From NCBI RefSeq assembly GCF_001437425.1, contig NZ_JQCD01000030.1, forward strand, positions 63,594-127,593: a stretch of DNA of 64,000 nt, read 5' to 3'. The position numbers were made by a program, and so were the translations under genes. Positions 53,232 to 62,639 of the stretch are shown here, one piece after another; position 1 is the first letter of the stretch; every line of letters starts with the position of its first letter. The notes below the pieces were generated by a model, which saw only the letters and a program-made list of their open reading frames with translations, had not been told where the DNA came from and did no database searches. This stretch comes from Weissella minor. Its GTDB lineage: Bacteria; Bacillota; Bacilli; Lactobacillales; Lactobacillaceae.

Positions 53232-53303
53232 TAGCTCATCAGGGAATTGAACCCTGGATGCCGGTGTGAAAAACCGGAGTCTTAACCACTTGACCAATGA
53301 GCC
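53232..53303 (-). tRNA. tRNA-Glu (anticodon TTC), first transcribed copy
   Basis: The promoter-proximal copy of the array. Same sequence and fold as the copies at 52947 and 53137. Confidence 0.95.
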
Positions 53304-53328
53304 ATAAATTGAATTAACAACAAGAGAT

Positions 53329-53357
53329 AATATACCAGATACATCAGAGACATGCAA
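53329..53357 (-). promoter_or_regulatory. Promoter of the tRNA-Glu array
   Basis: On the minus strand TTGCAT (53357-53352) and TATATT (53334-53329) with 17-base spacing, 26 bases before the first tRNA. Confidence 0.8.
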
Positions 53358-53458
53358 CTAAATTAACTGATTTTTTTTATTTTTTATTTGAAAACTTGTC
53401 ACCGAAGGGGCGAATGGCTTAAGATGGGAAGCATATTAGAAACACGGGGAGCGGGACA

Positions 53459-54961
53459 GTGGATAAGTTAAGATGGGTTTTAGATCGTCAGGAACAAGAT
53501 ATTGTACGGTTAAATGATTATTTGTTATCACGCCTTGATGATATTGTGCCAATTACAACGGTTATGCACGATTTAGAATGGTCTCGTTATCGCGTGCTTT
53601 CAACATTAGATTCATTAGTGAATGATTTGACGTTTTTGCAAAAAGGAATGAATGAGGATGATAAATACCAACTTTTTGCAAAGGTCATTAAAATTGACCA
53701 TAGTGTGCAAATCAACACATTGGCATTAGAATACGAATATCGACAACGGTCCATTGCGTGGTTAATGCTCCTGGAAATGTTAACGGAACAAGTTGATTCT
53801 TATGAAACATTCGCTGAACGCCATAATGTTTCTGTCGCGGTTGTCCGGGCTGCGAAGCAAAAAATTCAAGATGCCTTTGCCAATCAAGACATTGAAGTCA
53901 GTAAAAATAATCGGATTGTCGGAAACGAAGTGATTGTCCGATCATTCTTTATGCAACTGATGCGTTATTACCATGCACAAATTGAAACATCGCTGATTCA
54001 ATCGACGCGTGAAGAGGCCCTTTTAACTGAGAGCTTAATTGAGGAACTGCTTAAAATTTATGATTTACCACAAGATGTGACCAGCCATAGTGTGATTTCT
54101 TTGCAAGTATTAATTTGGTTGGTACGTGTTCAAAACGGCCATCAATTGCATGAATATGATTTGCCAAAATTATTGAAACCACAAACGGAATGGCCACAAG
54201 CCTACCAAGAGTTGGCCAAAAAATTGGTGGCAATTATGAAGCAAGTATCGGATCTACCTGATCATGTGTTACGAACAGAAGCGGATTTTGCCGTTCTAGC
54301 ATTGTTCACCAGTGGATTAGTGACGGATTTCCCGCAATCGATGCTGACAACTGAAGCGCAAAAGCATATTAGTTCGTTTAAACATATTTTAGAACAAACG
54401 TATCAACAATTTTTCCATCAGACGATTGATCCAACGATTGAAGAACAATTATATCAAGCCACGTTGAGCAGTAATCTACGCACAATGTATTTTATGAAAG
54501 ATTTAGTTCAAAGCTCAGTTGATATTGGTGTGTTGGAAAGTAACTTCCCAATTCATGCGCGTTTTGTGGGAAAATTGATGAAAAATATTGCTGAACAATG
54601 GACTCCCGATGAACAGCGCAAATTTATGCGGGTGCAATTTGAAGATTATTTCAATTCAGCAATTATGTATTTGCCACCGAAATTGATTGTGCCACCTGTT
54701 CGTGTCGCAATTGGCTTTATTTACCATCCTATGATGCGACAACTTATCTGTGAGCAACTTGCCCATAGTCGTAATATCAATTTTGAATTTGTAGAAATTG
54801 GGACAGAAGCAGATTTGTACATTTCTGATATTCCTTTAGAAGGTAATGTCACCGTCCCCGGTTATATTTGGAATATTTATCCGGATAATCATACACTTGA
54901 TCAGTTCATGCAAGATGCTTTGCAGGTAGCGGTTAAACATTTTAAAAATTCTGAATACTAA
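53459..54961 (+). CDS. Mga-like transcriptional regulator
   Basis: The GTG at 53459 follows GGGGAGCGGG. The 500-residue protein has an N-terminal helix-turn-helix (VPITTVMHDLEWSRYRVLSTLDSL) and a second one (ETFAERHNVSVAVVRAAKQKI), followed by a long helical region as in Mga/AtxA proteins. The C-terminal part (VRVAIGFIYHPMMRQLICEQL) resembles the PTS IIB-like end of such regulators. Target genes are unknown. No virulence or surface-protein gene is adjacent, so it may act elsewhere. Confidence 0.75.
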   Translation: MDKLRWVLDRQEQDIVRLNDYLLSRLDDIVPITTVMHDLEWSRYRVLSTLDSLVNDLTFLQKGMNEDDKYQLFAKVIKIDHSVQINTLALEYEYRQRSIAWLMLLEMLTEQVDSYETFAERHNVSVAVVRAAKQKIQDAFANQDIEVSKNNRIVGNEVIVRSFFMQLMRYYHAQIETSLIQSTREEALLTESLIEELLKIYDLPQDVTSHSVISLQVLIWLVRVQNGHQLHEYDLPKLLKPQTEWPQAYQELAKKLVAIMKQVSDLPDHVLRTEADFAVLALFTSGLVTDFPQSMLTTEAQKHISSFKHILEQTYQQFFHQTIDPTIEEQLYQATLSSNLRTMYFMKDLVQSSVDIGVLESNFPIHARFVGKLMKNIAEQWTPDEQRKFMRVQFEDYFNSAIMYLPPKLIVPPVRVAIGFIYHPMMRQLICEQLAHSRNINFEFVEIGTEADLYISDIPLEGNVTVPGYIWNIYPDNHTLDQFMQDALQVAVKHFKNSEY

Positions 54962-54962
54962 A

Positions 54963-54996
54963 AGACTTGTCTAATTCCAAGTCTCCCAAATTTTTT
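54963..54996 (+). terminator. Terminator after the Mga-like gene
   Basis: AGACTTG pairs with CAAGTCT; six T follow after a six-base gap (CCCAAA). Moderate strength. Confidence 0.6.
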
Positions 54997-55059
54997 GCGT
55001 GTTTTTTACAAAATAAAAAAAAAATAACATGGCATTTTACACGATTATTAGCTATTCTA

Positions 55060-55205
55060 TTGAGTATAGTAGTGAGGTTGCTTTATGAGGGGATGTGCAA
55101 GCACATTTTAAGCACCCTTAGCTACATTTAGCTTTGGGGAAAGTTAAGAGAGTATACCTTTATGGGGGAAAGAAGAGAGTCAGGTAACTGACTCTCTTTT
55201 ATTTT
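55060..55205 (+). ncRNA. Candidate noncoding RNA or leader before coaBC
   Basis: The 300 bases between the Mga-like gene and coaBC hold no convincing gene. About 145 of them end in a strong terminator. Within them ATGTGC-AA-GCACAT can form a hairpin, and G-rich blocks (GAGGGG, TGGGG, ATGGGGGAAAG) alternate with AGC-rich blocks. I could not find a consensus promoter; TATAGT at 55065-55070 lacks a good -35. It could be a small RNA, a leader, or inert spacer with a terminator. Confidence 0.35.
55173..55205 (+). terminator. Strong terminator upstream of coaBC
   Basis: AAGAGAGTCAG pairs perfectly with CTGACTCTCTT over GTAA, a stable tetraloop, and is followed by TTATTTT. No annotated gene ends in front of it, so it implies an unrecognised transcript. 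Confidence 0.9.
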
Positions 55206-55225
55206 GCAAAAAAAGTGAAGTTTAG

Positions 55226-55234
55226 TGTTAAAAT
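55226..55234 (+). promoter_or_regulatory. Extended -10 promoter of coaBC-mvaS
   Basis: TG-T-TAAAAT about 30 bases before the coaBC start. Confidence 0.55.
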
Positions 55235-55262
55235 AGACTTTTAAATTAAGAAAAGGATTGTG

Positions 55263-56477
55263 ATGAGCATGATAGCTGGGAAAAAAATTGTGTTGGTTGT
55301 GACAGGGGGCATTGCAGCCTATAAAACACTCATATTGGCGCGATTATTAATTAAGGCGCACGCCGAGGTTCGCGTTGTAATGACGCATGCAGCCACAGAG
55401 TTTGTAACGCCAAAAACATTCAGCGTCTTAACACAGCATGATGTGTTAACAGATTTATTTAGCGACCAAACGCAAGCCGATATTTCACATATTGAGCTGG
55501 CAGACTGGGCTGATTATATGTTGGTCGTGCCAGCGACGGCGAATTTTATGGCCAAAATGGTTCAAGGCATTGCTGACGATGCTGCTTCTAGCGTGGTGAT
55601 TGCGCGCCATACACCAATTGCGATTGCACCAGCTATGAATTTAAACATGTATCAAAATCCGGCCGTTGTTCGTAATTTAGAACAATTAAAAGCAGATGGT
55701 GTGCATATTATTGAACCGGTGGTGGGTGATTTAGCTGAAGGTTACCAAGGTAAAGGGCGCTTACCCGAACCAGAGGATCTCTATGCCCAAATTGAAGTGT
55801 TAATGGAACGTGACTTGGGGACGCCAGTATTGACTGGTAAACGCGTCTTGATTTCTGCAGGTGGCACGAAAGAAGCCATTGATCCAGTGCGGTATATTGC
55901 GAATCGGTCATCTGGAAAAATGGGTTATGCTTTAGCGCAAGCAGCAGTTCAAGCCGGTGCACAAGTTGATTTAGTGTCAACGGTTCAACTACCGGCACCA
56001 ATGTTTACGAATGTGATTGCCGTCGAAACGGCAGATCAAATGTTAGCCGCTATGCAGGCTCACTTTGAACAAGCGGATATTGTGATTATGGCGGCCGCAG
56101 TGGCGGACTATCGTGTCGCAAATCCAGCTAATCAAAAAATCAAAAAAGACCCCGACCAAAAGGGGTTAACGTTGAATTTAGTTGAAAATCCTGATATTTT
56201 GGCGCAGTTAGGGGCTAAAAAGACGCATCAATATTTAGTGGGGTTTGCAGCTGAAACACAAAATCTTTTGGAACATGCGCAAGCAAAGTTAATCAAAAAG
56301 CAAGCAGATTTGTTAATTGCAAATGATGTATCCAATCATGACATTGCATTTGGGTCTGATAATAATGAAGTCACGCTATTATCAAAAAATGATGCGCCTA
56401 AACATTTACCGTTAACGGATAAATTAACTTTGTCACATCAAATTCTAGAAATTATCGCTGCGCAAATGGAGGAATAG
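55263..56477 (+). CDS. coaBC: Phosphopantothenoylcysteine decarboxylase / phosphopantothenate-cysteine ligase
   Basis: Start choice is between ATG 55263 (six bases after AAAAGGA) and ATG 55269; the first is favoured. The 404-residue bifunctional enzyme makes 4'-phosphopantetheine for coenzyme A. The CoaC half has TGGIAAYKT, the active-site His in ISHIELADWAD and PAMNLNMYQNP. The CoaB half starts near VLISAGGTKEAIDPVRYIANRSSGKMG in segments. Coenzyme A also supplies the acyl carrier proteins encoded here. Confidence 0.95.
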   Translation: MSMIAGKKIVLVVTGGIAAYKTLILARLLIKAHAEVRVVMTHAATEFVTPKTFSVLTQHDVLTDLFSDQTQADISHIELADWADYMLVVPATANFMAKMVQGIADDAASSVVIARHTPIAIAPAMNLNMYQNPAVVRNLEQLKADGVHIIEPVVGDLAEGYQGKGRLPEPEDLYAQIEVLMERDLGTPVLTGKRVLISAGGTKEAIDPVRYIANRSSGKMGYALAQAAVQAGAQVDLVSTVQLPAPMFTNVIAVETADQMLAAMQAHFEQADIVIMAAAVADYRVANPANQKIKKDPDQKGLTLNLVENPDILAQLGAKKTHQYLVGFAAETQNLLEHAQAKLIKKQADLLIANDVSNHDIAFGSDNNEVTLLSKNDAPKHLPLTDKLTLSHQILEIIAAQMEE

Positions 56478-56481
56478 TAAC

Positions 56482-57645
56482 ATGCAAGTAGGAATCGATA
56501 AGATGAGTTTTTTTGCGCCAAATTATTATCTTGATATGGTTGATTTAGCGCATGCACGTGGTGAAGATCCTGACAAATATTTAATTGGGATTGGACAGTC
56601 GGAACAAGCCGTGTTGCCACCAACCCAAGATGTGGTGACAATGGGGGCAAATGCAGCCGACCAAATGTTAACAGATGCTGATCGTGCAGACATTCAAGAA
56701 ATTATTTTTGCAACTGAGTCAGGTATTGATCAATCAAAATCTGGGGCAGTCTATGTCCAAAAGTTACTCGGATTGAATCGGTATGCGCGGACGATTGAGC
56801 TTAAACAAGCATGCTATTCAGGAACTTATGGCTTAATGCAGGCGCGCGATTATGTGACATTACATCCAGAAGCTAAAGTATTAGTGATTGCTTCTGATGT
56901 TGCGCGTTATGGTTTAGAAACGGGAGGCGAGGTCACACAAGGTGCTGGCGCTGTGGCCATGTTAGTGACTGCTAATCCCCGTATTGCCACGTTGAATCAA
57001 GATAATGTGTTTATGTCTGATGACATTATGGATTTTTGGCGTCCTAATTATTCAACAACAGCAGTGGTGGATGGAAAATTTTCATCCAATGTTTATCGTG
57101 ATTTCTTCAAGGAATTATGGGAACGCTATCAAGAACAGAACCAAAAGACACTGGTCGATTTTGAAGCCTTCGTTTTCCATTTGCCATTTACAAAAATGGG
57201 CTTAAAAGCTTTACGTGATGTTTTGCCGGAAGTTTCAGAGTCAAAACAAACGGCGTTAATGGACGCGTTTGAGGCAAGTCGGGTTTATAATAAAAAAATT
57301 GGTAATCTGTATACAGGTTCAGCTTATTTGAGCTTATTATCATTATTGCAAAATGACGCATCGTTACAGGCGGGGGATGATATCGCCTTGTTTTCATATG
57401 GTTCTGGGGCTGAAGGTGAAATTTTCTCATTAACCCTACAACCAAACTATCAAGATGTGTTATTAACTCAGCAATTACCTGACCTGTTTAAACAACGGGA
57501 AAAATTGTCAATTGCAGCGTATGAAGAAATGTTTAATGCTGGATTGACAAGTGGTCAGGATCGACAATTAGATATGACGCATGACTCAGCCAAATTTGTT
57601 TTGACTGGTTTGCAGGCGCAACAACGCCAATATCGCAAACAATAA
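56482..57645 (+). CDS. mvaS: Hydroxymethylglutaryl-CoA synthase
   Basis: The 387-residue enzyme makes HMG-CoA in the mevalonate route to isoprenoids, the pathway used by lactic acid bacteria. The catalytic Cys111 lies in KQACYSGTYGL, matching the position in Enterococcus. Glu in ATESGID and His in FHLPFTKMG complete the site. It starts four bases after coaBC, so it is probably cotranscribed and uses a CoA-dependent substrate. No other mevalonate gene is near. Confidence 0.96.
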   Translation: MQVGIDKMSFFAPNYYLDMVDLAHARGEDPDKYLIGIGQSEQAVLPPTQDVVTMGANAADQMLTDADRADIQEIIFATESGIDQSKSGAVYVQKLLGLNRYARTIELKQACYSGTYGLMQARDYVTLHPEAKVLVIASDVARYGLETGGEVTQGAGAVAMLVTANPRIATLNQDNVFMSDDIMDFWRPNYSTTAVVDGKFSSNVYRDFFKELWERYQEQNQKTLVDFEAFVFHLPFTKMGLKALRDVLPEVSESKQTALMDAFEASRVYNKKIGNLYTGSAYLSLLSLLQNDASLQAGDDIALFSYGSGAEGEIFSLTLQPNYQDVLLTQQLPDLFKQREKLSIAAYEEMFNAGLTSGQDRQLDMTHDSAKFVLTGLQAQQRQYRKQ

Positions 57646-57758
57646 ATTTGAAACAAATGAAAATATTCGCTTTTGATTAGAAAGTCGATGTTTAGGATGC
57701 TGGTCCGTTCGTTTTTATGGTAAGATAAGAGCATCATATGTTGAGGAGAGAAACACGA

Positions 57759-58202
57759 ATGACGAAAGTTTACTTGGCAGGACCTTTTTTTGATGCAGAA
57801 CAAATCGAACGAATTGAGCGAATGGAACATGCATTGACTACCAATGACACAGTTACGAGCTTTTTCAGCCCACGTTCTGAAACAAATGACCAATTTGAAA
57901 TGGGGACACCTGAATGGGCAGCAGCGACTTTTGAAGTCGATCGTAAAAATATCGATGCTGCTGATGTTGTCGTTGCTGTGATTGACTATGTTGATGAACA
58001 TGTTGATCCTGGAACTGCCTGGGAAATTGGTTATGCAAATGCGAATCACAAGCCAGTGATTCTTGTTAAAGAAAAACCTAATGGTAGTGTTAACCTCATG
58101 ATGGGAATTCCAGCCCATGCTGTGTTGCTGCACGTGTCAGATGTTGCAGCTTATGATTTTGATGACATGCCAACTTCTGAATGGACTGGCGATATGTTCT
58201 AA
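57759..58202 (+). CDS. Nucleoside 2-deoxyribosyltransferase
   Basis: The ATG at 57759 follows GAGGAGA; an upstream TTG is within the leader. The 147-residue protein has KVYLAGPFFDAEQ, the Asp of NIDAADVVVAV and the catalytic Glu region DPGTAWEIGYANA. The family swaps bases between deoxyribonucleosides in lactobacilli. It complements the deoxynucleoside kinase at 32.2 kb in salvage. An extended -10 (TGG-TAAGAT) lies near 57718. Confidence 0.92.
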   Translation: MTKVYLAGPFFDAEQIERIERMEHALTTNDTVTSFFSPRSETNDQFEMGTPEWAAATFEVDRKNIDAADVVVAVIDYVDEHVDPGTAWEIGYANANHKPVILVKEKPNGSVNLMMGIPAHAVLLHVSDVAAYDFDDMPTSEWTGDMF

Positions 58203-58210
58203 GCTTCCTT

Positions 58211-58235
58211 AAAACACCTTGATTGGTGTTTTTTT
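58211..58235 (+). terminator. Terminator after the deoxyribosyltransferase gene
   Basis: AAAACACC pairs with GGTGTTTT around TTGATT and is followed by T. Confidence 0.85.
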
Positions 58236-58296
58236 ATTAGCTTTTTATAAAAATTAAGGTAATATAGAAGTATTAGGAATTGAGAAGGAATAGATT

Positions 58297-59193
58297 ATGA
58301 TGTTATTACGTAAAATCGGTCGGATTATCCAAATCTGGCTGACTAAATTTTGGATACCCTTGTCAATTACGGTGGTCCTTTTGACGATGGCGATTACCAC
58401 AACCACCGTATTATTACATCGGGAACAGGTCACTGTGAAAATTAGTAATATTCCTGTCCATACAAAACGCGGAGTTAGTGCGCCTTCTGCCGGTGTGTTA
58501 AATCGGGGTGAGCATTTACAGATTTTAAAACGTGATAATGGTTGGTATCAAATTCGACGAGAAGATGAGTCTGAGGTATGGGTTGCTGGCTGGTTAGTTG
58601 AACGGACACAACCGTTGGATAAAATTACGCCGTTGTCAGAAGCAACCGTTGTCTTGGATCCGGGACATGGTGGTTCTGACGTTGGTGCCATTTCAAATGG
58701 TGGCGACTACGAAAAAAAGTACACATTAGAGCTTGGTCAGGCCGTACGCAAGGAACTTGAAAAACAAGGGACCCGGGTGATTATGACGCGTTCAACGGAT
58801 AAATTAGTTGAATTAGCTGATATTCCGACTGTGGCTGAAAAGAATCAAGCTGATATGTTTATTTCATTCCACTTTGACTCATCCCCACAATCAAACTCTG
58901 CATCTGGTTTTACCACGTATTACTACCATGAAAATAATGGTTCTTTGGACTTAGCACGTGATGTAAACAAAGCGATTGCACCAAATATGCCAAAAGACAT
59001 GCCAAATAAAGGGGAAGAATTTGGTGATTTCTTAGTAATTCGTGAAAATAGCGTACCAGCGATTTTGATGGAGAATGGTTATATTAATTCAAATAAGGAT
59101 TTGAAACACATGAAATCAGAGGACTTCACGCAGCAGATAGCTCGTGATATTCCAGATGGGTTGCAAAGCTATTTGGCGCGCCAAAAGCAATAG
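58297..59193 (+). CDS. N-acetylmuramoyl-L-alanine amidase with SH3b domain
   Basis: The 298-residue protein has an N-terminal membrane anchor or signal (about residues 12-40). A bacterial SH3 domain follows (about 48-105: VKISNIPVHTKRG to EVWVAGWLVER). A C-terminal Amidase_3 zinc domain has VVLDPGHGGSDVGA, SFHFDSS and ILMENGYIN. It cuts the amide bond between MurNAc and the stem peptide. Lactobacilli and streptococci have similar SH3b-amidases near hisS. Probably a wall-remodelling enzyme. Confidence 0.92.
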   Translation: MMLLRKIGRIIQIWLTKFWIPLSITVVLLTMAITTTTVLLHREQVTVKISNIPVHTKRGVSAPSAGVLNRGEHLQILKRDNGWYQIRREDESEVWVAGWLVERTQPLDKITPLSEATVVLDPGHGGSDVGAISNGGDYEKKYTLELGQAVRKELEKQGTRVIMTRSTDKLVELADIPTVAEKNQADMFISFHFDSSPQSNSASGFTTYYYHENNGSLDLARDVNKAIAPNMPKDMPNKGEEFGDFLVIRENSVPAILMENGYINSNKDLKHMKSEDFTQQIARDIPDGLQSYLARQKQ

Positions 59194-59213
59194 TTGCGAT
59201 TCAAGGATGTGAC

Positions 59214-59242
59214 TTGACGCGTGGCGAGTTCTAAGCGATAAT
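59214..59242 (+). promoter_or_regulatory. Promoter of hisS-aspS
   Basis: TTGACG (59214-59219) and GATAAT (59237-59242) with 17-base spacing, just ahead of the T-box leader. Confidence 0.8.
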
Positions 59243-59257
59243 AAGAAAGAAATATTT

Positions 59258-59469
59258 GAACCGATGAGAAAGTTAATTTAAGCATTGAAACTAAAGCGAG
59301 CAGATGATGGTGTAAGATCTGTGTTTTGACTTAGAGGGACACTTTTTAGGTCACATGATGTGCGTGATTACCGCGTTAAGGTGAGAATTAGAACCAAACC
59401 AAGGTGGTACCGTGCATGAAATGCGCCCTTGATGACAGGATAAAACTGTTATCAAGGGTGCTTTTTTTT
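59258..59469 (+). promoter_or_regulatory. T-box riboswitch of hisS-aspS
   Basis: The leader has a stem I with apical stem CAGAT/ATCTG and the conserved loop GATGGTGTAAG, preceded by AGCGAG. The T-box sequence is AAGGTGGTACCGTG (59401-59414). A terminator hairpin starting GCGCCCTTGAT ends in a T run. The specifier region reads AGGGACACTT: GAC (Asp, 59338-59340) and CAC (His, 59340-59342) overlap by one base. Uncharged tRNA would stabilise the antiterminator and allow synthetase expression. Confidence 0.92.
59423..59469 (+). terminator. Attenuator terminator of the T-box
   Basis: GCGCCCTTGATGACAG pairs with CTGTTATCAAGGGTGC (with G-T pairs) and is followed by eight T. Confidence 0.9.
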
Positions 59470-59497
59470 CGGTTCAGTCAAATTGAGAGGAATTATA

Positions 59498-60799
59498 ATG
59501 GCCAAACAAACATTTCAAAAGCCAAAAGGCACAGCAGATTTATTACCAGGAGAATCACATAAATGGCATTTTGTAGAAGAAACTGCCCGTTTATTGTTCT
59601 CAGATTATCAATACCAAGAAATTCGGACGCCAATTTTTGAAAACTTTGATGTATTTGCCCGTTCAGCCGGTGATACATCAGATGTTGTGACAAAAGAGAT
59701 GTATGATTTCCATGATAAAGGGGATCGTCATATTGCACTTCGTCCAGAAGGAACGGCAGGAGTTGTCCGTTCTTTCGTTGAAAATAAATTATTTGGGCCA
59801 GAATTCAGTAAGCCATACAAGGCATTTTATATTGGACCCATGTTCCGCTATGAGCGACCACAAGCTGGTCGTATGCGCCAATTCCATCAAATTGGGGTTG
59901 AGGCGATTGGTTCAGAATCACCAGCTCTAGATGCTGAAACAATTGCCATGGCGGTTGATTTCTTCCAAACCTTGGGGGTAGCAGACTTAAAGGTCACGAT
60001 TAATTCTTTGGGTGATCAAGAATCACGCGAAAACTATCGTCAAGCATTGATTGATTATTTGACACCGTTTAAGGCTGAATTATCAGCAGATTCACAAGCG
60101 CGACTTGAAGCAAATCCATTACGTGTACTTGATTCAAAAGATGCCAAAGATCAAGAGTTTGTGGCTAATGCACCATCAATTTTGGATTTCTTAACACCAA
60201 GCGCTCAAACACATTGGGAAAAAGTGCAAGCTTATTTGGATGCCTTAGGGATTGATTATGAAATTGATGCCAACACGGTTCGTGGTTTGGATTATTATAA
60301 CCACACCATTTTTGAAATTATGACCCAAAGCAAAGTGTTAGGTTCAGGTTGGACGACCATTGCTGGTGGAGGCCGTTACGGTGGTTTAGTTGAAGAATTT
60401 GGTGGTCCAGAATTACCAGGTGTTGGGTTTGGAATCGGCTTGGAACGTTTGATGTTGCTTTTGGGTGAAGCGGATGCGGTTTTGCCAGACGCACCTGCAT
60501 TAGATATCTATGTTGCCAATCAAGGAGACGGAACTGATGTTGCAGCAATGCAAATGTTGCAAGCAGTCCGTTCATTTGGTTACAGCGCTGACCGTGATTA
60601 CCAAGAACGTAAGTTAAAAGGGCAGTTTAAGGCGGCTGATCGTGAACAAGCTCATTACATGATTTTGATTGGTGAACGTGAATTAGAAGCGCAAACAGCA
60701 ACGCTAAAGAACTTAGAAACTGGAAAAGAGCAACAAGTTAAGTTAACTGACTTATATACAGCATTACCAGATTATTTAGAATTTGAAGGCGAGGAATAA
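59498..60799 (+). CDS. hisS: Histidyl-tRNA synthetase
   Basis: The ATG at 59498 follows GAGAGGAA; an upstream start lies in the leader. The 433-residue class II enzyme has [13 protein letters not shown], motif 2 ([16 protein letters not shown]), the His-specific loops [11 protein letters not shown] and GGGRYGGLV, and motif 3 ([12 protein letters not shown]). A C-terminal anticodon domain completes it. It is followed by aspS after four bases, under one T-box. Confidence 0.97.
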   Translation: MAKQTFQKPKGTADLLPGESHKWHFVEETARLLFSDYQYQEIRTPIFENFDVFARSAGDTSDVVTKEMYDFHDKGDRHIALRPEGTAGVVRSFVENKLFGPEFSKPYKAFYIGPMFRYERPQAGRMRQFHQIGVEAIGSESPALDAETIAMAVDFFQTLGVADLKVTINSLGDQESRENYRQALIDYLTPFKAELSADSQARLEANPLRVLDSKDAKDQEFVANAPSILDFLTPSAQTHWEKVQAYLDALGIDYEIDANTVRGLDYYNHTIFEIMTQSKVLGSGWTTIAGGGRYGGLVEEFGGPELPGVGFGIGLERLMLLLGEADAVLPDAPALDIYVANQGDGTDVAAMQMLQAVRSFGYSADRDYQERKLKGQFKAADREQAHYMILIGERELEAQTATLKNLETGKEQQVKLTDLYTALPDYLEFEGEE

Positions 60800-60803
60800 A
60801 TAG

Positions 60804-62609
60804 ATGAAACGTACAAATTATGCAGGTTTGATTGATGAGAGTTATGAAGGACAAACAGTTACCTTGGATGGTTGGGTGCAAAAGCGCCGTGATTTAGGTG
60901 GTTTGATTTTCATTGATTTGCGTGACCGTGAAGGGATTGTGCAACTAGCATTTTCAGACGAAATCTCAAAAGAAGCGTTAACTGTTGCCGAATCAATTCG
61001 TTCAGAATATGTGATTGAAGTGCAAGGTGTTGTTAAAGCCCGTACTGCTGGTGCTGAAAACGAAAATTTGCATTCAGGAAAGATTGAAGTGCAAGTAACA
61101 CAAGTTGAAGTGCTGGCTGAAGCAAAAACGACGCCATTCTTAATTGAAGATGGTGTGGATGCTTCCGATGAAACGCGTTTGAAGTATCGTTATCTTGACT
61201 TGCGTCGCCCTGAAATGCAAGAAAACTTACGTGTTCGTTCAAAGATTACAGCAGCCACGCATGAGTTCTTAGATCAAGCAGGTTTCATCGATATTGAAAC
61301 ACCATATTTGGCTAAGTCAACGCCAGAAGGGGCTCGTGATTATTTGGTGCCTTCACGAATTTATCCAGGATCGTTCTATGCGTTACCACAATCACCACAA
61401 TTGTTTAAGCAATTGTTAATGGGTGCCGGTTTTGATCGTTATTATCAAGTTGCGCGTGCTTTCCGTGATGAAGATTTGCGTGGTGATCGTCAACCTGAAT
61501 TTACACAACTTGATATTGAAACATCATTCATGAATCAAGATGAAATTCGTGAATTAGTTGGTGAATGGGTCAAGGCCATTATGCAAAAAACGGTTAACTA
61601 TGACTTGGATCCAACGACAATTCCGGTTTTGACATGGGAAGAATCAATGCGTCGTTTTGGAACGGATAAGCCTGACATGCGCTTTGATATGGAATTGCAA
61701 GACCTCTCAGATATGATGGCTGATTCAGCCTTTGGCGTCTTTTCAAATGCCATTGCAAATGGTGGCATGGTTAAAGCAATCGTTGTTCCAGGTGGTGCTG
61801 AAAAGTATTCACGTAAAGAGATTGATAAGTTAGGTAAGTATGTGGAGCGCTTTGGGGCTAAGGGCTTAGCTTGGTTGAAGATTACCGATGAAGGCATCAC
61901 CGGACCAATTGCTAAATTCTTAACAGAACAAGCTGATGCATTGCTTGAAACGACAAAAGCACAAGCTGGAGATTTGATTTTGTTCGCGGCTGATCAAGCT
62001 AATGTCGTTAACCCAACCCTTGATGCATTGCGTCGTATGACCGCACAAACAATGGATTTGATTGATGATCAAAAGTGGGCATTTGCTTGGATTATTGATT
62101 GGCCACTCTTTGAATACCAACCAGAAGAAGATCGTTGGATTGCGGCCCACCATCCATTCACGATGCCAAATGAAGCTGATTTGCCTTTGATGGCAACAAC
62201 TGAGGGTGCACATCAAGCACATGCACAATCATATGATTTGGTTTTGAATGGTTATGAATTAGGTTCAGGGTCAATTCGTATTCACCGTATGGATATTCAA
62301 CAACAAATGTTGTCTGCCCTTGGTTTCACCCCTGAATCAGCGCAAGAAGCCTTTGGTTTCTTGCTTGAAGGTATGGAATATGGCTTCCCACCAATGGGTG
62401 GTATTGCCTTAGGTTTGGATCGTTTGGCCATGATTCTAGCAGGGCGTGACAATATTCGTGATGTGATTGCGTTCCCTAAGAATTCAAAGGCAACAGAACC
62501 AATGACGGATGCTCCAACCCTTGTATCAAAGGCACAAATTGAAACTGATTTGGGCCTAACAGCACCTGAATATGCGGATACTGATGCGCCAAATATGGCT
62601 GAAGAATAA
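60804..62609 (+). CDS. aspS: Aspartyl-tRNA synthetase
   Basis: The 601-residue bacterial-type class II enzyme has an N-terminal OB anticodon domain ([16 protein letters not shown]), motif 2 ([23 protein letters not shown] in segments), an inserted GAD domain (about 290-420) and motif 3 ([14 protein letters not shown]). The length fits the bacterial form. It is coupled to hisS. Confidence 0.97.
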   Translation: MKRTNYAGLIDESYEGQTVTLDGWVQKRRDLGGLIFIDLRDREGIVQLAFSDEISKEALTVAESIRSEYVIEVQGVVKARTAGAENENLHSGKIEVQVTQVEVLAEAKTTPFLIEDGVDASDETRLKYRYLDLRRPEMQENLRVRSKITAATHEFLDQAGFIDIETPYLAKSTPEGARDYLVPSRIYPGSFYALPQSPQLFKQLLMGAGFDRYYQVARAFRDEDLRGDRQPEFTQLDIETSFMNQDEIRELVGEWVKAIMQKTVNYDLDPTTIPVLTWEESMRRFGTDKPDMRFDMELQDLSDMMADSAFGVFSNAIANGGMVKAIVVPGGAEKYSRKEIDKLGKYVERFGAKGLAWLKITDEGITGPIAKFLTEQADALLETTKAQAGDLILFAADQANVVNPTLDALRRMTAQTMDLIDDQKWAFAWIIDWPLFEYQPEEDRWIAAHHPFTMPNEADLPLMATTEGAHQAHAQSYDLVLNGYELGSGSIRIHRMDIQQQMLSALGFTPESAQEAFGFLLEGMEYGFPPMGGIALGLDRLAMILAGRDNIRDVIAFPKNSKATEPMTDAPTLVSKAQIETDLGLTAPEYADTDAPNMAEE

Positions 62610-62639
62610 TTAATCAGGCATGAGGATAGGTAAAATAAT

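Larger units (their letters stand above)
52947..53303. repeat. 95-bp tandem repeat array of tRNA-Glu
   Basis: The four genes start exactly 95 bases apart (72-base tRNA plus a 23-base AT-rich spacer). The spacers are nearly identical too, differing at about one position (AAACAA or AAGCAA). This points to amplification by unequal recombination. Confidence 0.9.

Noticed and set aside
52947-53303. Regularly spaced repeats that resemble a CRISPR array
   Set aside because: Each repeat is a complete tRNA-Glu cloverleaf, and the spacers are identical rather than variable.
55084-55110. Eight-codon ORF as a leader or signal peptide
   Set aside because: No convincing ribosome site and no export signal; kept only as a remark on the intergenic candidate.
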